Shown: one piece after another, positions 30,826 through 42,030 of the stretch
How positions within the stretch are numbered: position 1 is the first letter of the stretch
Layout: each line of letters starts with the position of its first letter
NCBI GenBank assembly: GCA_949987705.1
Contig: OX465282.1
Coordinates: 33,878,039 to 33,942,038 of the forward strand
Source of the DNA: Thereva unica
Taxonomy: Eukaryota; Arthropoda; Insecta; Diptera; Therevidae
DNA: 64,000 nt
Direction of reading: 5' to 3'
Notes under the pieces: generated by a model
Databases searched by the model: none
Seen by the model: only the letters and a program-made list of their open reading frames with translations
What the model was told of the DNA's origin: nothing
Position numbers and translations under genes: made by a program

Positions 30826-30913
30826 CGCCTCGTTCAATTAATCCCCAGTTATTTTGAGCTTTTGTAAAAGCTGCCTTCGCACTTTGAACAAAATTTTTCA
30901 CTGCACTTTCCAT
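30826..30913 (-). pseudogene. DNA polymerase B, first 29 codons (right arm)
   Basis: The PolB start codon (ATG at 30,913, minus strand) and the first codons [20 protein letters not shown], separated from the rest of the gene by the BEL insertion. Includes the second copy of the CGCCT duplication. The candidate TATA/Inr mirror lies upstream at 30,974-31,022. Confidence 0.9.
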
Positions 30914-32685
30914 ATTATTTCTTATTGGCCTTGCTTTATTAGAAATTCCTTTGCCGTTGTCTGTTGTCTCTGTGACTGACAGGTGAAGAATGAACTACTT
31001 AACTATTTTTACTCCTTTTATACTTTTTTGTTGTGCAAAAATGATGCTATGATTTTCTAAATGGTTTGCGTGATTTAATTCAAGACATGTTTAAAGAATT
31101 AGACTTGGTTAATGGTAATTTGACATCATAGGTTCATTTTAACAGGCTGATAACAGGCATTCATAAACGCATTCAGTAAAAATCACTTTTTCCTCCAGCG
31201 AAAGACACTTTATTCTACTGAACACTAAAGCTTTAATGCTTGTAGCAATGTTAATATGTACATATATATGGGGTACCCTTCGAGTAAATGTTAAAATGTT
31301 TTGCACTTAGCGGACTTCGCTGCAAGTAAAAAAACCTGCTGACTCAATCAATTTACTTAGTTGTCGATTTTGTTTTTCCATATCTTTTCGCGGGCTCTTT
31401 GCAACCGTGATCACCTCATGCGCAATTGTGCGGCGTGTTTCTGACTTTTCTTTAACTGTGTCCCTGTTACTTTGCTATAAGATTCACTGGCACATCCCGT
31501 AATTATTTTGCTTTTGATGCTTTTGTTTGTTCTCGCATAACATTTTTTATTAAAAATAATATTATTAATTGCTGTTAATAATAAAAAAATATAGGATGGC
31601 TGGTTTTAATATTTCTGCTACATTACTAAAATATGCTCCTCTTCTATTCTATTCTTTTACATTATACAAATTAGCACAGCTAGTGTGAGAAAAATGAGTT
31701 TATTACTGGACAAAACAGCAAAAGGCAGTTTATTTTGGAGTGTTATTTATTACTAATCTCGATCTATGGTGGTTACACCAAATTAAGAAATTCCATTCTT
31801 AAACGAAACAAAAATTCGATGTAATTTTTTTTTGCTAGCTAGCAGATACGCATGTGTAAAAGATTTTAATATACTTAGAACACCTTTGTCGTGTATATGT
31901 AAAAACACATTAAAAAAAAAAGTTGTCTACTGGCAAGAACGAAAAGCTTTTGCAAAAGTTATGCACTCTAGCAGATTTTGTTGCAAGTGAAAAAAGATAT
32001 CTGACAAAATCAATTTGCTGGCTGCTTCCACCGAGAGTATTTTTTATTTGTTTTTCTCATACTAGATTTCGCGAGCTTTTTTTCAACTGCGATCAAGATC
32101 AACAATTGTGCTTGTGGCCTTTCTTCAAGTCTGATTTCCTGTTACTTTACTTTTAGATTCGCTTGATGCATACAGCTATTTTGCTTTCAAATAAATACTT
32201 TGATTGTTCTCTTGTAATATTTTATTACAAATTATATATTATTAGCGGATGTTAATAATTAATATCCTTTCTTCGAATAATGAGAGTCCCCAAAAATAAA
32301 AACAACCTTATTTCACAACATCCAAAACCTTTAGTACGCCAAGGAAAATCCGCCAAGGAAAATCCGAGACGGCGAGATTGCCCCCATGTATTTTATATGG
32401 GGAAAGTGGGCTAGAACGCCCATAGCCTATTGGTCAATCCAAGCCACCGCCGCCGCCGAGTCCCAAGCCACCGTCATCGAGTCCCAAGCCACCGTCGCCG
32501 AACACACACTCGTATACACACACACACACATTCACTTGCCCTTTCTTTCCCTCGTACATGACCCTGTGACGTCACAAGCCAATTGGCACAGTTAATAAAA
32601 TCCAAGATGGCGGAAAAGGTGAATCTAGGGGTTATATGTAAAACCCCATGTTAAATTGTGCTAGAACCGGTATAGCATATCTACT
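30914..32685. other. Noncoding outer end of the right arm
   Basis: Mirror of 8,608-10,377: candidate promoter at 30,974-31,022 (TATA complement 31,015-31,022), the two diverged repeat blocks, the GC-rich minisatellite (32,433-32,533) and the terminus ending GCATATCTACT at 32,685. The frame at 31,923-32,156 is a repeat artefact, also present in the left arm. Confidence 0.75.
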
Positions 32686-32691
32686 ATTAAC
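32686..32691. other. Right target-site duplication of the Polinton palindrome (ATTAAC)
   Basis: Exact copy of 8,602-8,607, directly after the terminal CT. Confidence 0.9.
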
Positions 32692-32699
32692 ATTACTAT

Positions 32700-33210
32700 T
32701 TCTTTTTTTTTCGACTCTTTACTTTCTAACAGTTTCTACATTTCATGAATTGCGGTTACTATTTCTGTCTTGGATGGGGCCCGAGTGGCGATTCTTATTG
32801 GCTGTGCATTGTTGCTGTTTTCCTGAGGTTCCTGTGTAAGTGTACAATTCAGGGCGGCGAAGAAGTAATCTCTCCATCTTTGGAGTTGCTCCTCGTCGCT
32901 GCACAGCAGCCTTCCAACCGCACTCTTAACGGCATGCTTTTTAGTAAAGTGCTTTCTCGAGAGCTGTTGCCTGTGTTTGCCGCGTTTTCCGCTTTTTCTG
33001 CGAACTCATTTATCTGCTGCCTTTTATCACGTCGGACACTTCTCTTAACCTCCCGATGTAACTGGGAGTATTCCCGTTCTAGTTGGCGACGTCTTTCCCG
33101 GTCGTTTGTAGAGTTTACGTTATTTCTGCGTTCTACAATGGCACAGGAGAAATCAATTGAAGCACTAAACTTCTCACTGCAATGTATTCTACGCAACAGC
33201 AACATATTTG
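32700..33210 (-). pseudogene. Non-LTR retrotransposon relic (region between endonuclease and RT)
   Basis: Minus strand 33,205-32,849 includes RERRRQLEREYSQLHREVKR and RRDKRQQINEFAEKAENAAN, a block found between endonuclease and RT in arthropod non-LTR elements. After a frameshift near 32,905 the reading continues as DEEQLQRWRDYFFAALN, another landmark just before RT, to about 32,710. No RT core remains. Confidence 0.65.
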
Positions 33211-33350
33211 GCGGTCAAATGTTTTTTTTGGCAGCAGACTTAAAACAAACTATGCCAGTGATTCCCCGTGGAATTGCTATAGATGAGCTCAATGCCTGCC
33301 TGAAGGCATCAGCGTTGGGGAGATACGTGACTGTACAGTACGACCTGTAA
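33138..33350 (+). pseudogene. Helitron helicase fragment
   Basis: MAQEKSIEALNFSLQCILR, then NIFGGQMFFLAADLKQTMPV (Walker B/Q region, normally GGxxxLxGDFRQTLPV), IPRGIAIDELNACLKASAL and VTVQYDL. This is the middle of a PIF1-like Helitron helicase, with DLKQT in place of DFRQT. It overlaps the start of the neighbouring minus-strand non-LTR relic and has lost both sides. Confidence 0.7.
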
Positions 33351-34970
33351 CCTGTACGACCTGTAACCTGTACTGAAATAAGCACTTACTAGTAAGGGGT
33401 AGACCATACCCCATACAGAAGTGCTTATTTTTACACACACATAGAAGGTAAGGCCCTCCTTTTTCTCTTTCCTTAGAGTAGTTAGATACATAAGTTCTTA
33501 CCTTTGAGTACTTATAGAACTGCTAATCATCTTAGAGCAGTTACAAATTACGTATTACAAAAATATGGAAACAAATAAGTCATCGCGCAAATTCTCACTT
33601 GTTTGGGTCTAATTCTGGATTACACCTTACCATCTGCCTTCTCTTGTAATGGGTTAGATAAGGGCTCAACTAACGCCAAAGGAAATATAAGTACCCTCTA
33701 ACAGATGACTACTTATATCAGTGATCCATCGGTAAGTGCAGGCTGCCTAGAATTTCTGCTGGGTGGGTAGTTTAACTTACCATTACCAATGGATTGCATA
33801 ATGATGGCTAAATTAATAATATAATTTGCTTTGACCCAAAATAACAAAAGTTCTTTTGCATATATTAATTGTTCGCCATCTTAATTAAAAATAATTCTGC
33901 ACTCATTATGTAAGCAAGCGGCGACGAACCTTTTCTAGGATGCGCGCCACATAGCACACATGTTCCGGATTTCATCTATCCGTTTTCCGTCTCTCCGTGT
34001 TTCCGTGTTCCGATATTTCTTTTTATGTAAGTCACAACTTTCCGTTTTCTGTCTTTCCCTGTTTTCATGGATTTTTATATTAGCCACAAGGGTTCCATGG
34101 CAACCTTGATTTTATTGACAAGTGATGGCTTTTGCGATTTCTATTTACTCAATCTACGAAAAAGTGAGGTGTCGTTTCCGTCAATCCGTACAAACGTTTA
34201 TTTTCTCCATTTCCGTGTTTATATCGTTCCGTTCCTTTTTTGGTTATCTGGTCAAACAATACTAAGTCTTTGTAATCAACTTTGACAGGAAGCGGAGCAC
34301 GGAGAACGGAGAATTAAGCTATTGGTAATATTAAAATATTGAATGAGGGTGAATGAGAGGAGATTTAAACGAGGAAGCAATAAAGTATTACTATCAAGTG
34401 AGGTTATGCGGGCGGCGCACACTGGGACAGATAGCCAATTTACGACGACAAAAATAAGAACACACATATTTTATATTTTTTGGCTTATATATCATCTCAG
34501 CATAATATGTCAATTAACATAATTATAAAACAGAGCAATATTAGATGATGTAATATTAGATGAAATACGGTCAGAGCTGTACAGTTTTACATATCACCCT
34601 GTATTTTTGTAACCCTTTAACCTATTTTCATGAGTAAGGTACCAATGAACGCAAAATTCCTCCGCTTGTATATGATGTTAAAATTGATGGTTCTATGTCC
34701 GCAAGTTTAGGAGTTATAAGTTGTCAAAGTCCAACTTTTGGGTTTTTTTAACAAAAATGTCAACTTGGTAGATGAAGGTCTGTTTAACAAAGGGGGAAAT
34801 ATGGGGACCGCTTTATGGATTTTTTAAAATCATTAATATTTATTGCGTTTTAAAAAAATTCGATATAAAGTGGAACTATGTGGATCTTTTTTTAAAAAGC
34901 TTAAAATTACAGTTTGTGGTAGTCATTTATTTAATACTTAGAAAAACGTCTTATATACTACATAAGTATT
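33351..34970. other. No gene recognised
   Basis: No supported gene. Near 33,340-33,445 there are short inverted pieces (TACTGAAATAAGCACTT and AAGTGCTTATTTTTAC). At 33,970-34,250 the phrase TTTCCGT is frequent. The rest is AT-rich. Confidence 0.4.
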
Positions 34971-34980
34971 TTAATTTGCC

Positions 34981-35300
34981 GCCTCGGTAGTCTAGAGGTA
35001 AGGCGCCTGACTGCTATCCCCAGAGGTCCCGGGTCCGAATCCCGGCGGCGCCACGGTCTTTCGCCTTTCCCATCTAACTTTCCTTCTTTCTTCTTCCCTG
35101 TTTACATTCCTGATTCCCCTGTCATAGCCTTCCCTAGTCCTTCCCCGCTTCACCAAGCGCATGCCATCGGTTGGTTGATGAGATTCAACTCGTTTCAGGA
35201 GGCATAACACTCCAGCGAGTTGTTCTCGAAGCCCCGATGTCAGAGTCGGGAAATTGTTGTGAGTAGGTGGAATAAAATATCGCGGCTAGGTTGTGACAGT
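34981..35300 (+). repeat. tRNA-like SINE head or tRNA pseudogene
   Basis: An RNA polymerase III A box TAGTCTAGAGG (34,988-34,998) is followed by a near-consensus B box GGTCCGAATCC (35,032-35,042), a T-stem CCGGG/CCCGG and an encoded GCCA. The acceptor arms do not pair well, so it is not a clean tRNA gene. The pyrimidine-rich sequence to about 35,300 with AATAAA near 35,272 could be a SINE body. Confidence 0.5.
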
Positions 35301-35402
35301 TACTTCCTTCTCTTCTCTCTATCTTCAGGCTAGAGCTGCTGTTCGACATTCACTCTATACGAAAAATAGATTGTCGACAGTACAAAGGGACTTTCCCTAA
35401 GG

Positions 35403-35731
35403 GGGATGATACACGGGTCAACATGTTGATCAACACGAGCTTTTTATGCGCAGTTCGTAGGCCAAGGGACGGGTAAGGGTGAAGTCTGCGGTGTTGACTG
35501 AAACTAGAAACGATTTCTGTTTTCCCTCCAGTTGCTTGAAAAATGTTTATTTATGCATAACTGTCAAGCGATTCGGGATGAAAATAATTTGGAATGCACA
35601 CCCACACATATAAAATCGCCATGTTATTATACAGAGTGTTGCGTGTAGCGTGTTGAGTCGTGTATAACCTCCGCTCAACAAACTGGCAGTGTGTTGCAGA
35701 GACACGTTGACTCGGGTATCATCTCACTAAG
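35403..35731. mobile_element. Possible MITE with imperfect inverted ends
   Basis: GATGATACACGGGTCAAC near 35,406 and GTTGACTCGGGTATCATC near 35,709-35,727 are imperfect inverted copies, bordered by CTAAG on both sides (about 35,397 and 35,728). No coding capacity. Confidence 0.45.
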
Positions 35732-35745
35732 CCTCTAGTCTGTCA

Positions 35746-35807
35746 ATGAAAAAAAAAAAAAAAAAAAAAAAAATTAACATTTTTTGAAAAAAAAAAAAAA
35801 AAAAAAA
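35746..35807. repeat. Two A-runs
   Basis: Runs of more than 20 A separated by TTAACATTTTTTG. They could be poly(A) tails of retroposed sequence or simple repeats. Confidence 0.7.
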
Positions 35808-36681
35808 TGCCTGTCGCTTCTTCCTCTACACTGAAATGCCACAACTCTTAATTTAAATAACTCAAAACAAGGTATGTAGGAATTTCGAGCTCAATTAATT
35901 CTCGCGTTGACTTTGGGTCAGAGAGGGGAAGTTTAGCGCGCGTTACCAGCCATATGTCACTATCTTGCCATTGTTTATTTGTAGTATTATAGAGTGGTTA
36001 TTTAAGAATGTATCCTTGTTAGTTTTGGTCAGTTAAAATGGTATCAGTTTTTTTATTTTTGTCGCCGTAAAGGGGCAATCCGTCATTGTGTGCGGCGGCT
36101 TGTTTGTATATTTAAAGTCCGTGTTCAAGCGCCCCACTTATTTCGGAACAATATCAAAGTGCGTTTCTATTACAGCTTGAGTGCTCGATCTGAAGAACTC
36201 GAGCTTTGCCTAGTTGAGGCGACATATTGGCTTGAAATGAGCTTGAGTGCTTGAGCAACCGATTGACTACGACTAAATAATTTCGAGCATTCAAGCTTTC
36301 AAATCTGGATTCTTTTTGTTTGACTCCAACCGAGCTGCTTGCGTTTACATTTGTACTTGAAGTGCGCTTCAAGCAAACTTCAAGATTCAATGGAAATGCA
36401 TTAACAGTCTTACTCTCATATTAGACGTATTATTTGCATTGGCCAGACGAGCAGACACAGAAGTTATACGAGGTATTTTAGGTGAACTCCAAACCGTTCC
36501 TTCTTACACTATTTAGTTTCAGCCAGTGAATTGTTGAACATTGCAAATAGTAATGCTTCAATTTATTCGCAGCATTGACTTCACAATGCATTTCTAAGGC
36601 TTACATTTCCCCCTGGGTTGTTAAAAATTCATCTCGGATTATAAATAAAGATTCTATATATTTAAAATCGTGATTGATGTT
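35808..36681. other. No gene recognised
   Basis: No supported gene. The segment 36,150-36,390 repeats GCTTGA/TCAAGC-type words (GAGCTTGAGTGCTTGAGC, CAAGCAAACTTCAAG), suggesting a small degenerate repeat. The frame on the other strand is a by-product. Confidence 0.35.
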
Positions 36682-37296
36682 TATAGTCTAAGCTCCCATG
36701 ACAAAAAAGGTACCCCATCGAACACCTCAAAACAATAAAGTGAGATTGGCTGAAAAAAATATAAAAAACATGTAACGCCCGCCAGACTAGTAAAAATTTG
36801 TTAATTGCTATTTTTTATGAATTTTTGAATTTCGTTAAAAAACAATGATGCATTGATGCTGCGCAATCAAAACTCAGTCTGACAAATTTATTAACAAAAA
36901 TTGCCAGCCAGACAAGCTTTAATAGACAGACGAGATCTTAAACTTTATTTAAAACAAGAATCAAGGAGGTGTTATGAAGTGCATTTTTATAAAAAAAAAG
37001 AATTTATAACATAAGGTCTGTCAGAAGCTAGTTAACAAAAATTGTCAGACGGACAAATTTTTTCAAAAATGGTTCATTATTTACTACAAATTGTATAAAT
37101 TTCAGACAGGTGTCTTGGAAAATAAAATTATTGTTTTTTAAGGAAATTCAAAAAGTCATAAAAATTAGCAATTAACAAATTTTTACTAGTCTGGCGGGCG
37201 TTACATGTTTTTTTTACATGTTTTTCAGCCAATCTCATTTTATTGTTTTGAGGTGTTCGATGGGGTACCTTTTTTGTTATGGGAGCTTAGACTATA
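36682..37296. mobile_element. Fold-back MITE, about 615 bp, TA-flanked
   Basis: The ends TATAGTCTAAGCTCCCAT at 36,682 and the complement ending at 37,296 extend into inverted repeats of about 150 bp containing GGTACCCCATCGAACACCTC and CCGCCAGACTAGTAAAAATTTG. The TA at each end suggests a Tc1/mariner-type target. The interior has a shorter pair of related phrases (ACAAAAATTG(C/T)CAG(C/A)C(A/G)GACAA). Confidence 0.7.
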
Positions 37297-38400
37297 TTAC
37301 CGTACAATTTATTCTCCCTATTCCATTGCTGACCGACTGACCACGGTGATTGTTATTTAAATCCGTTTTTTTAACTGAAATTAATTCAACTCAACAAAAA
37401 CGACATGTTTTGAGTGTATAAGTATTTCATTTATTTTTCTTTCTTTTTTAAATATCATTTTAAAGATTTCAGAAAAAATTAATTTGTTTTCTTTTTTTTT
37501 TAAATATCCAAAGAGATTTTTCTGTTTTTCTTTGTATGTCAATAAATTTCACAAAGTTTATAATAAATCTTTTTTTTGTTTTTCAAATTTCTTAATTTTT
37601 TTAGGCTTGCTTTTAAATTCATTCTACATCAAAAAACCTTTTTTAAATGTAGTTATTATTACGTTTTTTTTACAAGAACAGATTTACTTTCAATTTCTTT
37701 ATAAAATAGTTAAATAAATATAATTTCTTATTTTTTTCATTAGGCCTTTCTTTTATTTATATATTTATTATATTTTGGTTTCTTATATATATTATATTTT
37801 ACACGTCCTATGTAAGGTGACTTATAAATTTCTTATATGTAATTTTATTTTACATTTCTTTTTACTATTTTGACTAGAAAATATATAATTATTGTTTTTT
37901 TAATAACTAAGCTAAATCAAACTTAGTTTTTTAAAGTATATATTTTTTAAATAAGTATTTTTCCAGCTATTAAAAGTTACTGTATTTTTTTAATTTATTT
38001 TGTGTGATAGAAAAGGAGAAATATTTTCAATTTAACTAACTAAAACTTTAAATGAAATGAAGATTAATAATATTCGTTCGTTATTTTATACCCAATAATT
38101 TAAAGGATAATATGCTTCAACATTGTAATGACAAAAGTATGTTAAAGAGAGATAAGTGTTGGCAAGACAAGTACCTGAAAAATATGACGTTAAAATAAAT
38201 CTCATATGACAAGTTTACGTTTTTCTAAATATCTGTGGAATTCGAATTAAAAAACTAAAATATGAACATGTTGTATATGAAACCACCACCTTTTGATTTC
38301 TGCTAGAATTTTTGCAGATATCAAAAACCAAATGAGTTTATTAGTGCAGTTCATCGAGTCAAATACAATCATCCTTGCTCTGCATGAGATTATTTCATAT
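37297..38400. other. Very AT-rich stretch without genes
   Basis: T-rich low-complexity sequence. The frame at 37,484-37,717 is Phe/Lys-rich and a composition artefact. Confidence 0.5.
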
Positions 38401-38499
38401 CTATGTACAATGCCGGCGGCTCGTGTTAGGCCCGGGTGGGTTGCCTGGCCTCACCTCTCCCGTAAACTGTTTTGGTATTTTATCTAAAAAGGAAAAAGA

Positions 38500-40174
38500 A
38501 GGTAGGACACTTCATTGTGAATCGGGTCGACGATGTACAGGGCAACAAGAGGAGTTCCGCAGGAGTCTATCCTGGGCCCTCTCCTGTGGATCACAATGTG
38601 TTGAGGCCACGCCTCTCAAAAGGAGCAGTTACGTTTTGGTTCGCAGACTGCATTGGGAAAGTGGTCATAGGACGACGACGCCTCGATGAAATCGAATCGT
38701 GCGCAAACGAAGCGATTAAAGCGTGGACCGGGAATTTGGGAACCTACATTTGCGGGCAGAACTATAGGCTTTTCACAACAAGCCAAATATTTAGGAGTGA
38801 CGCTAGATGCCAAGCTCAACTGGAAACAGCATATGGACACTCTGATGTGTAGAACGCGCAGATCCCTGTGGGCTTGCCGCAGAGCTTGTGGTTCCACCTG
38901 GGGTTTGCAACCGAAAACCATGTATTGGATATACACCACCATCATAAGACCCATGGTAACTTATGGAGCTTTAGTTTGGTGGCACAGAACGAAGCTTAAC
39001 CATTTTAAGCAAAATTCAAAGAATGGCTTGCCTCTCCATCACTTAGGCCATTCGCACTTCCCCAACGGCAGCAGCGCTGGAGACTCTCCTCAATTTGGTA
39101 CCCCTCCACCTTGAGGTAGAGAAGTCCGCCATAAACGCGGCGCTGCGGCTGAAAGCGAATGGTTACTTGGGCGCTGGTCTTGGGCGAGGACATTCTATAA
39201 TAATCAACATCATAGAAGAGATTCCGGAAGCGGATATGCTATCGGACGGCATGCCCTATAAAATCTCAAAATTTAAGCAACCTTCTGTACATATACAGGA
39301 AAGGCTTACCTGGACTTTTGATAAAGTTTTGCCGGGCGGGCTAGTATGGTACACGGATGGCTCTAAAACGGAGACAGGTGTAGGCGCCGGAATCTGGAGT
39401 GAAAGTCCCAGATTCAGCAAGGCTATAAGTCTAGGCACTCTGGCAACTGTCTTTCAAGCAGAGGTGTACGCTATTCTGGCATGCATTCATGAGAACTTAA
39501 GAAGGGCCTACCAAAATAAACGGATTTTTATCTTCTCTGATAGCCAAGTGGCAATTAGAGCGATAAGGTCCCGTAGGACCAAGTCGAAATTAGTTTGGGA
39601 CTGCCAACGTGCTCTTCATGAGTTGGGCGTTCTCAATCAAATTACACTTGTCTGGGTCCCGGGTCACCGGGGCTTCGAAGGCAATGAAAGTGCGGATGCC
39701 CTGGCTACACAGGGCTCTGATTTAGAATTCATTGGTCCAGAGCCGGCTATTGAGGCACCGTCCAGCTTGCTGCAAAGGGCCCTGGCCGATCGGACTTTGA
39801 TGAAACATATTGAACGCTTGAGGTCCGCGCCTGGACTGGCCAACTCTAAGCGGTTCCTTCCAGTGCCGTCCCCTAAGACGGCCAAGGAATTATTACGGCG
39901 CAGTAGGAGTGATGTTAGGACACTTGTTGGCTTAATTACCGGACACTGTGCCTTAAATTACCACTTATGGAAGATAGGAAGGGCGGAGGACCCTACATGT
40001 GGGCTTTGCCTAGAAGAGGATGAGTCTGCCCTCCATGTTCTCTGTGAGTGCCCTGCAATAGCAAGGAGCAGGGTCTCTCTGTTCGAGAAGTCCCTGCTCG
40101 AACACTCAAGTCTAAGCGACAAACCACTAGGCAGACTGCTGAACTTGTTCAGGCGGTCTGGCCTACAAATTTGA
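38500..40174 (+). pseudogene. Non-LTR retrotransposon relic with RNase H (I/LOA/R1 group)
   Basis: At about 38,530-38,585 a frame near GVPQ(E)SILGPLLW is the RT motif before the catalytic YADD, which is lost. At 38,686-39,114 the thumb region includes IGFSQQAKYLGVTLDAKLNW and RPMVTYGALVWWH. At 39,095-40,174 (359 codons) lies an intact RNase H domain: WYTDGSKTETGVGAGIW (first Asp), QAEVYAILACI (Glu), IFSDSQVAIRAI (Asp), and VWVPGHRGFEGNESADALA (His and last Asp). It ends with a Cys/His motif, GHCALNYHLWKIG and CGLCLEEDESALHVLCECPA. RNase H after RT marks I, LOA and R1-like elements. Frameshifts and truncation make it dead. Confidence 0.85.
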
Positions 40175-40229
40175 GGTGTAGGGGTTGTAGTACAATAGGC
40201 CAACTTAATGGCCGCAGTACCTTTGGACC

Positions 40230-40680
40230 TAATACCTCACACAGGAAAAAAAAAGCGTGGACTGAAAGTGCTTGTATGACTCTTGAGGAGCACAAAACTG
40301 AGGATCAGCTCGCCCTAAGTTACCTGGGAGTGATGATCGACCGGACGAATAGGAGCACCATAAAAAGGCGTCGCCTCCTGATGGCGAAGTTGATTATCTC
40401 AGCAGTTTTATACGCAGCAATGTAGGCAGTAACGTTGAAGAGGACGGTTAACAGCAGAAAATGCAGGTCCGCATATAAACTAAGCGGTCTCCGTGCGTGC
40501 TGTGTATACAGGATCACGTCCAACGATTCGGCGTGCGCAGAGATGATCTCTAAAGACATACTGGTGAGAGTAGGCATGCTTCTTTATGACCCAGCATAAT
40601 GTTGGAGACAAGCCAAATACAGTGCGGTGGTAGAAAACAACGAAATCATAACGGATTGGCAAAGGCAGTAGGAAGGGTCT
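40230..40680 (+). pseudogene. Second non-LTR retrotransposon relic (R1-like C-terminal piece)
   Basis: The frame reads ALSYLGVMIDRTNRSTIKRR, RRLLMAKLIISAVLYAAM, then after a stop SGLRACCVYRITSNDSACAE and ISKDILVRVGMLLYD. This matches the segment after RT in R1-type elements (YLGV, LLYG, RVASAYRTVS-like). It follows the previous relic directly but differs from it, so it is a separate fragment. Confidence 0.65.
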
Positions 40681-41225
40681 GTTAAGGGTAGGTGCATCCA
40701 CAGCCTTAACCAAGCGTGGAGAGATGGTTTGCAAAGTAGTATGAAGAAGTGAGTTACGCATATCGCAGACCATGTCTTCTTTTATTGTGTGAGATTTGGC
40801 GAATCTAGGAGAAACTAAAGGCAGAAAAATTGCTTTGGCGTAAAAGTGGATATTATTCATAGGAAATTATTCAAGCTTTCCAATTTTGTAAAAAAAAAAT
40901 TTATTAACTATGTATTTTTTTGGAGAAAAGGGAGGTTGAAGTGGAAATTTTAGTTGAAAAAAAAAGAAACAAAATTCTCTTTCTGGAAGTTGGTGAGTTG
41001 AAACCTTGACTTTTACAGTTTTAGGTAGGTGGGATTATTCTGCGTAAATTGCTGCCTTATTCGTGAAAATATCAAATACGGTTATAAAACTACTGGGTAA
41101 TATATAATTCTCTACCAAAAAAATTCAAAATGCCCTAACGGCAAAACCGGTACGCTCCCGCCCCACCCATACAATTTTTGTTCGTATTACCAAGGCCTAC
41201 CCATAGCCAAGCATTTCCACACTTT
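40681..41225. other. No gene recognised
   Basis: AT-rich sequence between two non-LTR relics. No motif supported. Confidence 0.35.
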
Positions 41226-42030
41226 CACAGGTACATCCTGTAGACTTCAAGCAAGCATATGACAGCGTCAAGCGTGAGGATCCATTTAGAGCTATGTAGT
41301 GTTTCCGATTTCCAGAACACCTAATCGAAGTTATAAAAGCTACAATAAAGGTAGTACGATGCAGAGTAAAAGTTGAACGAGATCTCTCAGAAATTTTCAC
41401 ATCACAGAGAGGCCTGAAATAAGGAGCCGGTTTAGATGGGTGCGCTCCAGAGTATGTGCCTCACAAATGTTTGTGGATGAAGGGAGAAGTGGGGATGATA
41501 AGAGATATCACCCCACTCTCCCTTTATCCACAAAGTTCGTGGGCCAGTGCTTTGGAGCGCACCGTCTAAACTTTCTCAAGATGACGTGTTGTCTTGCCTC
41601 CTATTTAACATATTGTTGGCGAAGGTGGCAAGAGAAGCTGGGGCAGAAACGAGGGGATCCATCTTTAACAAGTCAATAGAGACAACAATGGCTTACGCTG
41701 ATGATGTCGCTCTAATAGGTAGGTCTAGTATGAAAGAAGCCTTCATCAAACTGAAAGCACCTACGAAAATAATGGGATTACTCATCAACGAAACAAAAAC
41801 TAAGTATCTTTGCACTTCAAAAAGATTATAGCTCCAAGGCAAAACATTCCAATAGACTCATATAACATAGAAACTGTTAAAGAATTTACTTATCTTGAGA
41901 CAGTATTGAAAGCTGACAGTGGCGAGACAACGGAGATTAGAAGGAAAATAACGTTGCTTACAGAAGTTATTTTGCCCTTCTACAACACGTTACATCACGC
42001 CTTTTGTCTAAAGGAATGAAGTGTAAACTA
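41226..42030 (+). pseudogene. Non-LTR reverse transcriptase relic with YADD
   Basis: In consecutive frames: VDFKQAYDSVKRE (first catalytic Asp), PEHLIEVIKATIKVVRCRVK, TSQRGLK, then after a MITE insertion DDVLSCLLFNILLAKVAREA, MAYADDVALIGRSSMKEAF (catalytic YADD), MGLLINETKTKYL and VKEFTYLETVLKADSG. This is the palm and thumb of an arthropod non-LTR RT. The stops and insertion show it is inactive. Endonuclease and 3' end are absent. Confidence 0.8.
41429..41572. mobile_element. Small hairpin MITE inside the RT relic
   Basis: GGTTTAGATGGGTGCGCTCCA at 41,429 and TGGAGCGCACCGTCTAAAC ending near 41,571 form the outer stem. A second stem inside (TTTGTGGATGAAGGGAGA against TCTCCCTTTATCCACAAA) makes the whole insert one long hairpin. 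The RT reading resumes directly after it. Confidence 0.65.

Larger units (their letters stand above)
8608..32685. mobile_element. Giant palindromic Polinton/Maverick-like element with two PolB genes
   Basis: The whole 24,078-bp segment is an inverted repeat: 8,608-18,673 reads as the reverse complement of 18,702-32,685 around a 28-bp loop. After removing later insertions with their target duplications, the arms are 7,334 and 7,333 bp. Both ends share AGTAGATATGCTATACCGG, and the flanks carry a 6-bp duplication. Each arm encodes a protein-primed type B DNA polymerase transcribed toward the centre. Autonomous Polintons also encode a retroviral-type integrase, FtsK-like ATPase, cysteine protease and capsid proteins; none was found. 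The inner halves of the arms (16.8-18.5 kb and the mirror) are noncoding. The different flanks, different insertions in the two arms and single-base differences argue against an assembly mirror artefact. I infer a symmetric, defective derivative mobilised by an integrase in trans. Confidence 0.9.
18702..32685 (-). repeat. Right arm of the giant palindrome
   Basis: Reverse complement of the left arm, interrupted by a 255-bp MITE (21,814-22,068) and a BEL/Pao element (24,439-30,825). PolB differences from the left arm are few: an I/S change, an S/N change, an R/K change, and one lost G at about 22,131-22,136. The arms have therefore diverged very little since they became paired or were last homogenised. 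Confidence 0.92.

Noticed and set aside
8608..32685. Assembly mirror artefact as explanation of the palindrome
   Set aside because: The outer flanks differ, a 6-bp duplication brackets the whole unit, and the arms carry different insertions and point changes. A chimeric inverted read would also mirror the flanks and would not have private insertions.
34981..35052. Functional tRNA gene
   Set aside because: A and B boxes are present, but the acceptor and anticodon arms do not pair properly and no clear anticodon loop is seen.
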